NCBI RefSeq assembly: GCF_009730915.1
Contig: NC_052496.1
Coordinates: 667,875 to 731,874 of the forward strand
From: Dioscorea cayenensis subsp. rotundata
Lineage: Eukaryota; Streptophyta; Magnoliopsida; Dioscoreales; Dioscoreaceae
DNA: 64,000 bases
Direction: 5' to 3'
Made by a program: the position numbers and the translations under genes. This document shows positions 47,127 to 60,880 of this stretch, in pieces (the stretch's first letter is position 1; each line of letters starts with the position of its first letter). Below the pieces are notes generated by a model. The model was not told where the DNA came from. It did no database searches and saw only the letters and a list, made by a program, of their open reading frames with translations.

Positions 47127-50100
47127 TTATTCACAAATAGCCTCCACTGCGACACTCTTCATTGTTCCAGGACACGGGTCCCCTCCAAATACCTCAGGCA
47201 CTACAATTACAGCACAGGATTGCTCCCCAATACACTTCTGTGAAGAACCGGTCATTTGAATGTGAGATCATGAAATAGTTTACGAAATCAAGGAACCTAT
47301 GGTTCATGGTATAGTGATTTACCTTCTCGAAAATGTCATATGATTTATGAGCATGGCACTTGCCTTCAGAAAAGCTTCCACATGTTCCTTGTGGAGTGCC
47401 AAAACTGGCAAATTTTATATTTGTTATCTTCTGTCCAGGATCACAAGATAGATGGACTTTTGCTTTCCCGTAATCTTTAGTTCGCCAGTTGCTCATTGAT
47501 GGTTGCCACTCTGAAACATCAGCACAAATGCTTCCTGTCTTTCTCCTCACCATAGAAATCCCATTTGGATCACCACCCCACTCTTCGAACACTACCAAGA
47601 AATTCCCGGTCGGATATAGCCAGGATCGAGGGACATGGTACCTGAGGTCGGCGTCACAAGCTTACAATTCAGCTAAATTTTAAAGACAAAATTTAGATAC
47701 AAGAATTTAATTCAAGTGAAGGAGTTAATTTACCATCTTTGAGAGGCTTCCCCGCAATTAATTTGACATTTCTTCTCATCATATGTTCCTCGATAATCAC
47801 AGCTGCCACAGGTACCAGAAGCTTTATAACCAGGCCAGTGCCGACCGATACTTTGCCCATTTACCCATATTTGACCTTTTCCCATGCTGTTCATGTCTAA
47901 AGCCAATGGTTCACTACCTTCCGGCGCATTGAAGGTAGTCTAGAAAAAATAATCAGTGTTGTTAGTTATAATGAAAATTTAAATGATGAGAATAAAATGC
48001 AACACAAAAAGTGGAAGCTGGAAAAGAGTACTAACCTTGTACCATGATAGCGCCTGGTTTTGAAAGGCTTCACCCCACTCAACAGATGAACTTCCACTGA
48101 GCGAATGGAGACCCAAAGCTTCACCGTATAGACCAACCTGCATGAGATAATTAAGTTCAGCAGCCTACGGAAGCAGTCACTAATGATGGCATACACATTG
48201 TTAGGATAATAAACCTTGTAAGTCCAATTCTGCCACGTTAGATCTCTTCTTCCCTCATTAAGACCATTCAAGGTCACCGGACCAAGAACACCAGCATTCC
48301 ATGTCTCAAAATGCTCACCAACATTCTAGAACACATGGACAAAGAAAATTAATTATAAGGCCTACCTTATATATGATGCATGTGAACACAAAGCACAACA
48401 TTCGAACAAAATATACTCACAGGGAGCCCAACAGATATACTGAGAATGGAGATCTTGTTGCTGCCTGCCCACAGCTTTGCACTTCCAGCGTAAGTCAACT
48501 TTGGATTATCTATACCACCATATGCCGTTCCTACCAAAATAAGGAAAAAGTTAATAATCAGGAGTTGACATGCAAAGGACATTAGCCAAAAGTGAGACTT
48601 TGAGAGTTCAGGATAATGACTTGAAGTCTAACCTGCTAATTGACCGTTAATATAAACATGCAAAGAGTGACCAGCTGATAAAACTGTAAGTACAGGATAC
48701 TGCTTGTTCTTCAAAAATTCTTCATCTTGGTCTATGTCAACACTGAAAGTAGAAAAAAGGTAGTTAATGAAAGAGCCGTAAGTATTAAGTTCAGTCTCAA
48801 GAACTACAATAATAGTCGAATACTTACTATGTCGTGTACCACAAATAGTCTGTCTGATCTCTAGTTATATTTATTTGTTCTAACAACCCGACTGTTGTAA
48901 AAGAGTTATCATCATAAGAATTAACATCTTCATTGTATGACTCCCAAGAAAACCCGCCTATCCAATCCATTTTCATTTGTGCAGTCTGCACTCCAACCTG
49001 CTCCGGCAAGACCAACTTGATTTTTTCAGCACAATTTTTATGAGGGAAAGAACTTCAGTCTCAGGATTTATGATTGATTATCGTCAGTTATGCTCACCCT
49101 TGCCGTGTTGAAAACCGTGTTTTTGCAATCGGGTAGTATGCTGATAGACCAAGGAGGAAGATCATAGTGCATTCCATTGAAAGCTACTCTTGAAAATGAA
49201 CTTGTATCATAGTTGGCAAGGAATGCAGCACAAGCTCCGGAGCTTGACCTATAAACATGAGACTGGATACAAACAAAGTAAAAGTCGAGTTTGAGCAAGT
49301 CCTCTTCGAGTTTCTACAAATTTTTTTCAAAAGAACATGACATTTGAACAAAGCTCTACCTCTTGATAATTTCCTAGAGAAGTCACGATCGGATCACCAG
49401 AAACCAAAGCTGGTTCACAAAACTTGATAGCTCTATGCAAGTCTTTCAAATGGCCCCATTTTGGTTGTCTTAGCAAACCTGAGAATAAGAAATGATCATT
49501 CAGTGTATTCCAAGGCAGAGAAACTGATATGTAGTACCTATAAATTTATAAAACTTTTTGCACAATATTTCAGAATAAAGACTGCATCATACACATGTAT
49601 ATCTAAATATGTAGCAATCAATATCAATTAACTGAAAATTGCTGTATCATTTATTTCACTACATGGTAATACTAAAAATCAACATATTAAACCAAACAGG
49701 ATCATGAGGTACTTGTGAGATTAAGCAACAAAAATAAAAACTTCTGTAGAACATGCAAAGTTTTTGAATACCATATTCATCAAGGGGCGCATCATAGTCA
49801 TAGCTTGTTGCTATGAAAGGGCCACCAGCAGTCCTCCCAAAGTTCGTTCCTCCATGAAACTGAAGGTAGCAAACAAATAAAAACCATTGGATTTACGAAT
49901 TCTATGTCATTTACAAGAACTTTAGTACACAAAAATCCTTACCATGTAATAGTTGACAAAAGAGCCACCTTTTTGTATGAACTTTGCAACCGAGAAGGCA
50001 ACATCCTCGGCTGGGCGGGTAGGAACTGGCCCACCAAATCCTGTAAACCTGTATAAATCAAAGAGGCCAAAAAAGTGTATTAGTAATATAAGAAATAGTC

Positions 50101-51784
50101 AGAACAACGTGCGAGTATCAAAAAGACCTGAGTAGATTTATTTAACATCAAACATAAGCCTAATTTGGTATAAGAGAAATTACCATCCAGTCCAATTCTC
50201 GGTCCACATTGTAGGTTTTTCTGGTGAATTTGGAGAGAAGTAATCACAGTAGAAGCCATTGCATGTATTGATCTGTCAAACAACGCTTGGTATTTTAGTA
50301 ACAAAAACCAATAATAAAAGTTATCAAAATCAAGAACTCTCAAAGTCTTCACGTTTGATAAGAACAGGTCAAGAACAGTCTTGAGCATCTCAATAATAGC
50401 CACTAATTAATGAACTAAGAATGATCTTGATAGATAAGATATCAATTCAATTACCCCAAAGTCATCATAGAGATAGAACAAAGGTTTTGAGTGTGTCAAT
50501 TAGAAACATAAAAGAAACAAATCCAATGAAACATGAGAGACTCAGCCATGTGAAGTGGGGCCTCAAATCAGAAGCATAAAAAGATTAAAATTGCACCAAT
50601 GAGTTCTAAGGGAATCCCAAATGTGAAGAAATGAAGTGGCAAACGTACAACTGGATCAGGAGCATCATCTTCCTTGCACATGATCCACGGAACCCCGGTG
50701 TTGAGGCTGACTGCCATTTGCGCTGCCCAGTTTGCATAGGCCTTTGCTGGTTCCCCTTGATCCCACTCCAATGGCCCGAATTCATTCTCAATCTGCGAAA
50801 ATTAAGCACAAACTGTAAATAAAAGAGATTGATGGATTTCTATGAGCAAACTCTCTAACAGAGAAAGAAGAGTATGAACAAACCTGAGAAAGAATGATGG
50901 GGCCACCTTGCCCCTCAAACAGTTGTTCAGATTTCATCATGGAGACGATCTTTTCGGTGAAGTTTTGCATTGCTGCCTGTTTTTACAACCAATCTAAGTC
51001 TCATAAATGAAACTAGTGATCAAATTGAATGTAAATGTTGAAATGAAAATAGATTCTTCAAGCAAAGTGCTACCTTGAAAGGCTCATTGTCTGTGCGAAA
51101 TCTAATCCCAGGAACATACTTCAGCCAAACAGGAAACCCCCTATACATCAAATGAAAAACCATGAACAAAAAATCAAAGGAAAGACAAGCAAAGGATTTC
51201 TTGAGAGAAAAAGAAGAAATCTTTACCCAAAATTCCATTCAGCACAAACATAGGGACCAATGCGGAGATTGACATAGAGACCAGCCTGCTGCACTAGCTT
51301 GATGAACCGAATCAAATCATACCTCTCTTCAAAATAATACTGCAAATTCAAAAGAAACAAAACACTCAACCATCCGATAAATCCACAAAAGAAAAAAAAA
51401 CCAAGGATTAAACAAGAGAAAAGCACCTCTCCAGGAGAAGGTTCATGGCCATTCCAGAAGACATAGGTCTGAATAACATCCAAGCCACCATCTTTGGCCT
51501 TCTGGATGAGATCCGGCCACATCTAGAAACCCAAACCCAAAGATCAACCAAGAAAAGATGAGAAATTTATCAAGAAAAAAACAAAAAAGGAGGCGCATTT
51601 CGCAAAGGAAACAGACCTCAGGAACGCTACGCGGGTAGTGGATGGAGCCAGAGATGAGGATCCTCCGCTGCCCATTGATAGTGATAGCCTTATGGTCGTA
51701 CCAAACCGACCCTCCAGCGAACGGCGACGCCGCCGCCAGCACCACCACTACCAAGAGAAGCAAAGACAGCACCTTGGCAACCAT
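47127..51784 (-). CDS. BGAL: Beta-galactosidase, GH35, with C-terminal SUEL-type lectin domain
   Basis: Nineteen exons on the minus strand: 51784-51617, 51522-51427, 51339-51227, 51140-51074, 50976-50884, 50792-50649, 50272-50184, 50048-49943, 49859-49772, 49478-49360, 49262-49098, 48997-48828, 48742-48633, 48530-48421, 48325-48215, 48137-48036, 47939-47734, 47641-47323 and 47234-47127. Phases all agree; 827 aa. Residues 1-26 are a signal peptide ([12 protein letters not shown]). The GH35 domain includes [39 protein letters not shown] and the active-site motif [13 protein letters not shown] (172-184, acid/base Glu183). The nucleophile Glu252 is in MWTENWTGW, and [15 protein letters not shown] follows. 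A beta-sandwich region precedes a C-terminal galactose-binding lectin domain (about 748-827, with [11 protein letters not shown]). The enzyme is secreted and trims galactose from cell-wall polymers. The lectin tail and length place it near BGAL1/BGAL3. It appears intact. Confidence 0.95.
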
Positions 51785-52262
51785 GGAAAGCTATCACCTT
51801 TCTTCCTCTTCACCAGCTCTCTCTTTATCTCTTCAAAGAAGAAGAAAGCAACACAGCTAAGCACCTGAGTTTTCTCTGATTCTTTTCTTTGTTTTTCTTA
51901 ATTTTCTTTTGTCTTTTTGCTTCTTTTTTTTTCTCTCACTTCAGCCTACAGCCTTCAATGATATACAACCTTAAAAGAAAACAATATACATATAAAAATA
52001 CGATTTTTATTTCCTATTCGGCATCTTTTTAGCGGGAGCGAAACAGAGAATGGGCAAGAGAGAAAGAAAAAGAGAGATAGAAAGAGAGAAAGAAAGCGTT
52101 AGTGGGTTTGGTGAGAGGAGAGGAGAGGAGAGGAGAGGAGATAGAAAGAGAGAAATGGGTGTGTGAAGAGAAAGAAAGAAAGAAGGGGATATTAATACTG
52201 GAAGCTAAGTAAAGTGGGGCCCATTCAGAGGCAGTGATGACGTGGCAACACCATCTAGACAC
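51785..52262 (-). promoter_or_regulatory. Beta-galactosidase leader and proximal promoter
   Basis: On the minus strand this is strongly pyrimidine-rich: CT tracts and a repeated tcctc unit (gagga repeats on the plus strand, about 52112-52141) up to about 52190. CT-rich leaders are common at plant core promoters. No convincing TATA box was found. Confidence 0.45.
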
Positions 52263-55200
52263 TCTATAATGAGAATTATGTTTTTATTTTATTTTTATTT
52301 TTATTTTTTTGAGAAATTTTTTGAGAGTTTGAAAATTTGAAAATTGATTTTTATTGTTTTTTTTTCCAAAGGAAAGTTTAGTGCTAGGATTATTTTTATT
52401 TGGTTATTAGTAAATAGTGGAGTTATGGATTTTTTTTTTTTTAAAGTAGGTTTTATATAGCCTAATTCTAAAATTAAATGTTAGATTTATGTTTTAGTTT
52501 TTTTTCCTTAATTTATTTATATAATAAATTTTAATATATATATATATAACATGTGTTGAACAATTCTTTTGCATTAGATGAGTGATCCTATTATTATGGT
52601 TTTTTTTATTTGTTGTTTTGATTTTTTTTTTTAACTAAAATTTTTGACATAAGCCATTAAAATTAATATTTTATAATTTTATATAATAAAATAAATACTT
52701 ACCTAATTTTAGGCACCACCTGATTATTTCAATAACTTTATATATCACCTTTTTTTGTGCCCTAGTCATATAATATGACTTTTTTTTATTGAATTTGGGG
52801 GTCTAAGATTCCAACATATTTCAAGTTGGTTAACAAACCACAACTTTGAAATTTGCAATGTTTGTTAAACTTGTTTTTATACACTAAAAATATTAAACAT
52901 GTTTGAAGTATAATTGAGAGAAAAAAAAAGAGTATATTAAAGTTGGCAGTGCATGAATGTTGAATAATAATTAATACATTATATATATCAAAAAAATGCT
53001 AACAAGCACATGCATCATCTTGTCAACAATGACCTAAAGCTGGCATAGCATGAGAATTTCATACATTATAGAATCCAATGTGAGGAAGCAAACTAGCAAT
53101 GCATATATATAATAAGGAGGTGACAGGGATATGTACCATTAACACTAATCATATGGATTTAGAGTGATTTCCCATTTTTCTAACATTGGTTTGTTTTATT
53201 TATTTATAAATAACTTCTGCATTAACTTGTTGCATGTTCTTAGTGCAGAATAAATTAATTACAAATTCTCTCATATGCATTTTTGATCAAGTTTGAAAAT
53301 ATTCAACGTTGGAAGGAAATCAATGGTTGATCCTTCAGAAGTGCATATATAGAATTAACTCTCCATCTCCCCTCCGTCTCCCCTAGATGAGAGCACATAC
53401 GATTTGGGTTAAGAGATTAACTTCACGTATATACATATATGCCCATTTAATCAGGTTAATTAGCAAATATACCACCAGTGCGGTCGCCCAAATTAAGTGT
53501 TGAGATAACTAAATTCATTGACCCACAATATTTTGTCCATCTTGTAAAAAGAAATTGATTTTTAACCATATTGAAATACAAAACAGAATTTATGACAACC
53601 ATACCCATGACATTAATCCATTACTTGGTACTCATCCAAAACACACCAACTTAACTAACATATAAGAGTGGTATAAACCTCAAATTTCAAAGCTTGATGT
53701 GTGGAAAGGGGTACTTGTTATAAGTTTGACAACAATATTAGTTTAGATGAGAAGAGGGTCCCCTTAAAAAGAAGCTTATCATTGACCATTAATACTGATG
53801 GATGTATGGATCACACTGCCAACCCAAAAAATCCACCTAATTTTGTATTATAAGAACTCTTTGTTGACTATAGTTACCAAAAACTCTATATTTTTTATAT
53901 GGATTATTTCTCCCAATATCTATAAACAATCTCAATGCTATTGTGTGTATCTTGCTGGAGTCCTAAGCTAACATGATTGAAACAATTAAATTAATCTAGT
54001 AATTAATAATTTAAAAGAGAAAATTGAGTTTCAAGTTGAAGCAATCTACATTGACTGTTTTTACTTCATTAATTGATACTAATAGTATATATAAATCATT
54101 CTTAATTTGCGTATTATTGAATCACTTGAAGCACAAGCCAGACAGATTCCAATTCCATCTTATCATTTGGAGTAAAATTTAACCTTTCTTTGGATGTCAT
54201 GGTCCAAATGAATCTATTGACATTTGCTTTTCTTAACAACTAGACCTCCAATTTGACAAAATAAAGTGATTTAACACTAAAAGAAAAGAAAAGAAAACTT
54301 GCTTTTATCTTTAGCAGTGATAACAAAAGCATTTTGAAAGAAATAACAAATGAAATTTTGGGGGGAAAAAAAAACAAATATGAACTCTTAGATTTACATG
54401 AAACTTAAAACATAAAAATATATATATAAGTATAATTAATGACTACTTAGTTTGCTAAAGTTATGTTATCATAATAAAACAAAAAAATATGTTTAAATTT
54501 GTTTAAATTCTATTGCAAATTGAATTGACCTAGATTCAATCTTAGATGTGGCCTGATTTTATTGCTTCTTAAGTGCAGTTTCATTCCAAAAATTCTTTAA
54601 GCAAATTTATTTGCAACACCCTACAAAATATTTCCATTACCATGACATACCAAAAAAAAAAAAAGAAATTGCTCATAATATAACAAAAACCTATATAAGT
54701 TAATTTTTTCAATTCGGGTCATACAAAATTTGAGTCAAAAAGTCTAGCACATTTAATTCTTTGCATAGTTTGGATAATATAATTTTTTACAACCAACAAA
54801 TTCTTTGTGTTTTTTTTAAACGAATAAGCAAATCACAATTGCTTGGAAAACTAAGGCCATGAAAAAACTTGTAACACCAAGTTGTTGTTTTTCATTTTCT
54901 ATGTCTAAACTCACGTCATAACATCATGAACATGATCATGATAAATTTCAAGTATGAAATAATTATAATATATATATAATATAAGTGGTGCAATAGTTAA
55001 TTCTACTTCTTCTTGAAGAGTTGTTAAAGAGTTCCACTCATTATAAATACATGAAGAGAGAGACTTGTGGATTTAATCATAAAACCATAAAAAGGGACTG
55101 ATGTGGTAGTGTTTGGCTTGCAAAATGCAAAGCATGGGATAAGGAAAAGGAGCTAAAAAAGAAAGCTCAACTTGCTTTGAAGTTTGGTTTGTTCTTCAAG

Positions 55201-55744
55201 GGAAGCAAGCATTTATTTATTTATTTATTTATTATCATTATTATTATTATTATTATTATTATTTTATTTTTATAAAATTATATATAGCTTCTTACTCTTT
55301 TTCCTTTCAAATATAAACGCTAACTAGAATTAGAGAAGGGCTACATATATTGCCAACACCTTCCATTCTGTCTTCCAATTAAATTTTCCGTCATGATTGT
55401 GCATCCCCCACCAACTTATTACAAGTCCTTTTTAGCTGGAATTTGTTTAAAATTTTAATTATATCATTTATATATGTTTAACGAATATAGTGGTGGCAAA
55501 TAAAAATTTAATTTATTGCAAAATCTATGTAATTTAAAATTTACACAATAATCTATGTTAACTTTTACTACTTTTGGTATACATACTATGCTTCTACGTT
55601 GGATGGATTTAATTTAAGTTAAAAAGTTATTTGATTAATTCACTTGATATAATTAGATAATTCATATTCTTATTTCACATTTAGTATCTTTTCAGATAAC
55701 TTATGACATTGATGGAAGGAGAGAATTAGTTGGGAGAATCCACA

Positions 55745-55826
55745 TTGAATGAAAAGAGTCAGGGAAAATTTCACAATTGAATGGAAAGAGTCAGGGAAAA
55801 TTTCACAATTGAATGGAAAGAATGCA
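55745..55826. repeat. 32-bp tandem repeat, about 2.5 copies
   Basis: Units beginning ttgaatg(a/g)aaagagtcag start at 55745, 55777 and 55809 (partial). The first two differ by one base. Confidence 0.9.
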
Positions 55827-57033
55827 ATTAATGCATATTTACTAATAAAAAAATATTAAATATTTAAAATAATATATATATACTCCATATAATTGAATTT
55901 TTAAAGGATAAGTGTCATTGGACTGTCATTCACGCAAACATCCATGCACAACTTTCAAGGGACGGCTGGAAATATGTTGTCCTTTTCACTTCTTTTCTTT
56001 TAATTATAATAATTCTGTTTTATGTATTCCACATAATATTATTGTTTATTATCTTGTATTTATTTAATTTCAGACAATTATATATATATATTAATATTAT
56101 CATATGGTATATATGTTTTTCATAACAATAATAGTAATTTTTTTATTAAAAAAAAAGAAGATTCTCATCCTTAACCAATGAAAAGTGGAAGATATAATAA
56201 ATTTATTAAATAACAGACAATTAAGTTGGTTTATTTTTCTATGCTTTCTCACCTCTTTGTTCCATCATGATAAAATCAAAACTCATGTACTGAATTGGTT
56301 TTCATATCATCACTTTCTTTAGACTTAACTACAATTTTTTTGTGGCTTATAATTATATACCAAACATTTTTTTAATTTTTAATATCTCTATAACTTACTT
56401 TAATTTCTTCTTCAAACTTGGATCATTTCGCTAATTGTTGTTTTTTGAGCAATTAAATTTTTAATTTCAAATTTGCAGATACTATAGGTATTTCCATGCG
56501 AAGTATTTGTACTATTGCAATATATGATGTACGAACTTATACATCTTTTAATCATAATTATATTTTTTAAATATATATTTATTAAAATAAATAAATAAAA
56601 AGAAAATATATAAATACGGAGTTAATATCTCAACGTGCTTGTGTTTTTCATTCTGCGTTAATTAAATGTTAAATTTGCTTCATCGGTTAAACACACAAAT
56701 ACCCTACAAATATATGGGTGGTTATTGATTTAATTTTTTTTTAAAAAAACATACAAAAAAAAAAAAATACATAAATCACAATAAGTGGGATGTTTACTAT
56801 ATAAATACTTAAAAAATGAGTTTGCATGGGACCTCTTCAAATCAAAACTGCGTACAAAGTCCATGCATGGATTTGCTTTTTGTTAGCTTAAGCATAAAGA
56901 TATCGACTCTATATATTAGCCATTATACACCCTAATTTACATTTAATCAAGATAAGAATAACACATCATGACTGACATTAAATGGCGGCCAATAAACATG
57001 GTAGCAAATGATACACTCATGTGGATGACAAAC

Positions 57034-57067
<34 letters not shown>

Positions 57068-57516
57068 TTGAATAAATAGATTAACCATGAACTCATTAGA
57101 ATAACTCATGATATCAAATAAATATTTTATTATGTGTATTGATAACTCACAACAATAAAATCACTCATAACAATTATACTAGTTTGTTAAATTTGATCCC
57201 ACTTCAATTATGTATAATTAAAAATAAATAATTAAAAAAGAACATATATATATATATATATGATCATAATCCTAGTCATCAAGAAAAGGGTTGTTTGTCC
57301 TCCTTATCTCTTGGATAGAAAGATGAGTCAGCCACACTTATCACATGGTATATATTCATTGATGTCAGCCGCATCCAAATAACTCATACATCAAACATGA
57401 GTCAGCCTAGTGCTATCCGAAACCCAAGTCCAAGACATGCATGTTTGTGGGGGCATGCGCATGCATTCACAGCTCATCCAACAGATATACCGTATTGAGC
57501 TGCAAACCCGCACTCA

Positions 57517-57552
<36 letters not shown>

Positions 57553-57692
57553 TCTACTTCAATTTTTATTATATTTGATTTATTTTGAAGAATAATATAA
57601 GTCTTTGTTTTTGTTTTCTTTACCAAAACCAGTACTATTAGACCAAAATTTTTTTATTATTCACAACTTATCATTTGATTAATTCTCGATCA

Positions 57693-57727
<35 letters not shown>

Positions 57728-58090
57728 TTTGTGTATATTAGTGGCAATGCATAGCCCGGCCACAAACCGAGAAGATTATAACCTTTATGGATAACAATGA
57801 ATGAGTAGGACTATATTCTTATCCAAAGTATTGAAATGCCATGCAAAATATAAATATTGATTGACGATAAACAATTCAGTGATTATGAAGCCTTATAAGA
57901 TGTATGAGTTTTTGTTTGATTAACTAGTTTAGATTTTATTAAAAGTGCTTAGAATGTATAACAATGATTCGATTAGGCAAAAAGAGACAAAAAGAAAGAT
58001 ACCTTGTTTTGTGTTTATCCTCAAATAACGAACATGCTTGGCTTCTGGCCATTCTGGGCCACAACCAATCCACATCAACCTCCAACTTGG

Positions 58091-58150
58091 CTTTAATTTT
58101 TTATAAAAATAAACCTTTAATTTTTTATAAAAATAAACCTTTAATTTTTT
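58091..58150. repeat. 24-bp tandem repeat, about 2.5 copies
   Basis: ctttaattttttataaaaa starts at 58091 and 58115 with a partial third copy at 58139. Confidence 0.9.
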
Positions 58151-58599
58151 TTCTCAAAAATGAACTGCTAAAAACATAGGAACTCACATAAACCTAGACG
58201 GAGTAAGTAAGGATATACCTGACTCATACATAAGCACTGCCTACACTCAAAAAAAATTCTCTTATCCATAATTCAAACTCTCACCATTTGTGAAGGGTTC
58301 TAACAAGAACCCGACTATCAATAGATCACTTATTCATTGGTAGCCACAGAGGTTGATTTAAATAATAGATATTTGAATTACTTAAACAAACAGTTTTAAG
58401 AAAAAAAAAATACTTAGAGAAATCTATCAATAATGTTATGATCTCTCAAAAATCAGTAAGTTTATAACCTAAGAAAGAACTAATTAACCAGCATCAACAA
58501 CATTTTGATTAATTAATTAACTTAAAAAAATTAATTTATTTACAAATTATTATTTTGTTTGAAAATTTTATTTTAATTTAGAATCAGTGTGAAAATGTT

Positions 58600-58960
58600 G
58601 TTTAGGTGTAGCCCAATAGTTAAAGACAAAAAGCCCAACTCGTTAATGGCCCAGATCACCACTCATCCTCTTTTCTCCTTCTAGAGATGCGATCATCGAT
58701 ACTATCAAACTCTCTCAATCTAAGCCATCGTCGTTTTAGTGCTGAAAAGGTGGATAAACCACTTCAATTCGTCTTAGTGCTTTTGATCCGCCTTCTCATG
58801 AATCTCGTTTAATGTTATTCCCTCATTGAGATCAGGGTTTAGTGATCTCGAATTTCAAAGGCCCATTTATTCAAGTTCTAACAGGCCTTCCTTTGTGCAG
58901 CCTTGCTCAAGATCCTTTGCTTGAATGGCGTCAAGGTATGAATCGAACTCTCCCCTAGTT
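58600..58960 (+). other. Orphan promoter-like island with possible first exon
   Basis: Carries agcccaa/ggcccag motifs (58611-58653), which resemble the site II/UP1 elements near housekeeping promoters. A long non-repetitive leader-like stretch follows, then an ATG GCG TCA AG followed by gtatga (about 58926-58936), which looks like a four-codon first exon with a splice donor. No matching downstream exons could be found. It may be a gene remnant, a transposon-captured 5' end or a non-coding transcript. Confidence 0.3.
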
Positions 58961-60880
58961 TAGATGGTTTTTTTTATAAGTTTTTATTTATTTATAAAAA
59001 TCTAAATAGTAATTTGTTTGATTTTTTTAGTGATATAATTTAATTGACTCCTGGGGTTTATGATAATGTTTTTAATATTTTCAAACTAAAAAATCCAAAA
59101 ATAAATAAATTTTTTTAATCATTATAATCATAGTTGAAAAATATCAAAAGTTTTATAATTTAATGGTATAGTAATATTGTCTCTATCAGGAAAAATATGT
59201 GTAAGACGTTTAAAAAATCTCAAATTCAAATTTTACTAAACACAATAGTGATATCGGGTATTTGACTGTGAGTGTGGATTTGTTGCCTAAATCCATGCCA
59301 CTGGGTGATGAGTGATAACTCAATTTACAGTATGTGCTTATGTTGTTAATATATATATATATTATAAAATGCTTGGTATTTAAAAAAAATAAAATAAAAA
59401 TAGTGATATTTATTATTTTCTCTGAATAAGAAGTTGAGGTTCTAATTATACTCGTGGTTTATCTATAATTATATATATAAAAAATTATAGTTGAAAGTTA
59501 GAGAATGGCTTGATCTCAGAAGCAATCTCACAAGCAAAGACAAAGTAGCCATGTAATCATTTAATAAAAGTTGGATAACTTAGCGCTTTCTTTTTGTCTT
59601 TGGCGATGGTTATGTGCTAAGATAGCCTAGCATGCAAGCAAAGCATCTTGGAATACTACCATATTCACTAGACATCCGCAACTTGGTATACATCAATTGA
59701 AGCACATCATTCTTTTTCTTCTGGATATAAACAAATGCAGAATGATATTTGATTTTTCTTTTTTTTTTAAATATAGATAAATCACGCCTATCCTATATAA
59801 AGGGAAGTAAATAAATACATATATAAATAATCTTTTAATATTAGTAATGAGTAAGATGTTGGTTTCCAAATGGAAATATGCAAAGCATGAAAAAAACAAT
59901 GTGATTGCTCATTCAAATGACATCTTGGTATGAATTAAACTAGAGTTATCTAGTCAATGGTGACGTCAAACACTATTTATGGTTTTAGAAAAAAAAAAAT
60001 TAAACCTAAAAAAGATTAATGTAAAAATCATAATAGTTTAAAAGATTTGTCTGAAAGTACAAATATTTTTACTTGAGTTGAATTATGAAATTCATTTAAA
60101 ATCTAACCTTTGCAATCAAACATTGGGTTTTTAAAAATAAAGTAGCTTTGATATCATCATATTAGACTACAGTAATTTGATTAGATTTAAAACTGCTAAA
60201 TTATTAAAAAAAAATCATGTGAAAAATATTTTCAAAATATTAAAAAAAAAAAATCAAAATATCGGCACCTGGCATTGCAAAGGAGTAATCCTCATTCTTT
60301 TTAACCCTGACGGACCTCATGACTCAGGGACGACGCCTTTCGTCGATCCAGAGTATTTTTCGATGATTGTTCTTTGCAGCTTCTTTGTTTTGTAATATTT
60401 GTCTTTTCTCACTTCTGGTAAGGTCTTCTCTGATCTTTGCTTTTCTCTACATCGTTGTCTTTTTAATTTTTCAATAAATATGTAATTTATCCATATTTAC
60501 TTTTTTTTAAAAAAACATCATGCAATAGCTCCTCAATCAAAGATCAACATTGTTTTCTATTTGGATGGATCGAATGACAGCAAGGCCACTCACTGACACT
60601 GACCTACCAAAGCTATCCTTGGCATTTTGGTTAAGCTAGGCATTATATCTAATAGTCATGAGTTTTGAGAGACAATTAAAATTAATTATTTCATAACTTA
60701 TAAGTAAGGTAAGTTCCACTTCATCTTTATTTTAAAATTAATTTTTATTTATCAAACTACTTAAAAAAAAAGTAAGTAATTACGTCTACCTATTAAATAT
60801 CATCTAAACTACGTGAGGACAGGACACCCTTCCCCCCTGCTTTCATAGAGACAAGGTTGCAATTCATTTAGCCATACCTC

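Larger units (their letters stand above)
52263..60880. other. 8.6-kb AT-rich, gene-poor interval
   Basis: No protein-coding gene, tRNA or known miRNA was recognised on either strand. Contents: many poly-A/poly-T and (TA)n tracts; a 32-bp tandem repeat (55745-55826); a 24-bp tandem repeat (58091-58150); a less AT-rich island at 58600-58960 resembling a promoter plus first exon; and another at 60265-60420 of unknown nature. The final hundred bases are the leader of the cytidine deaminase gene. Confidence 0.5.

Noticed and set aside
58196-58340. Possible tRNA- or SINE-like segment (cataattcaaactctcacc ... aacaagaacccgac)
   Set aside because: No A-box/B-box pair, clover-leaf or A-tail with target duplication could be found.
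57410-60395. Several 60-72 codon frames in the 52-61 kb interval
   Set aside because: They are AT-rich, contain microsatellite-coded runs, lack splice context and resemble no protein.
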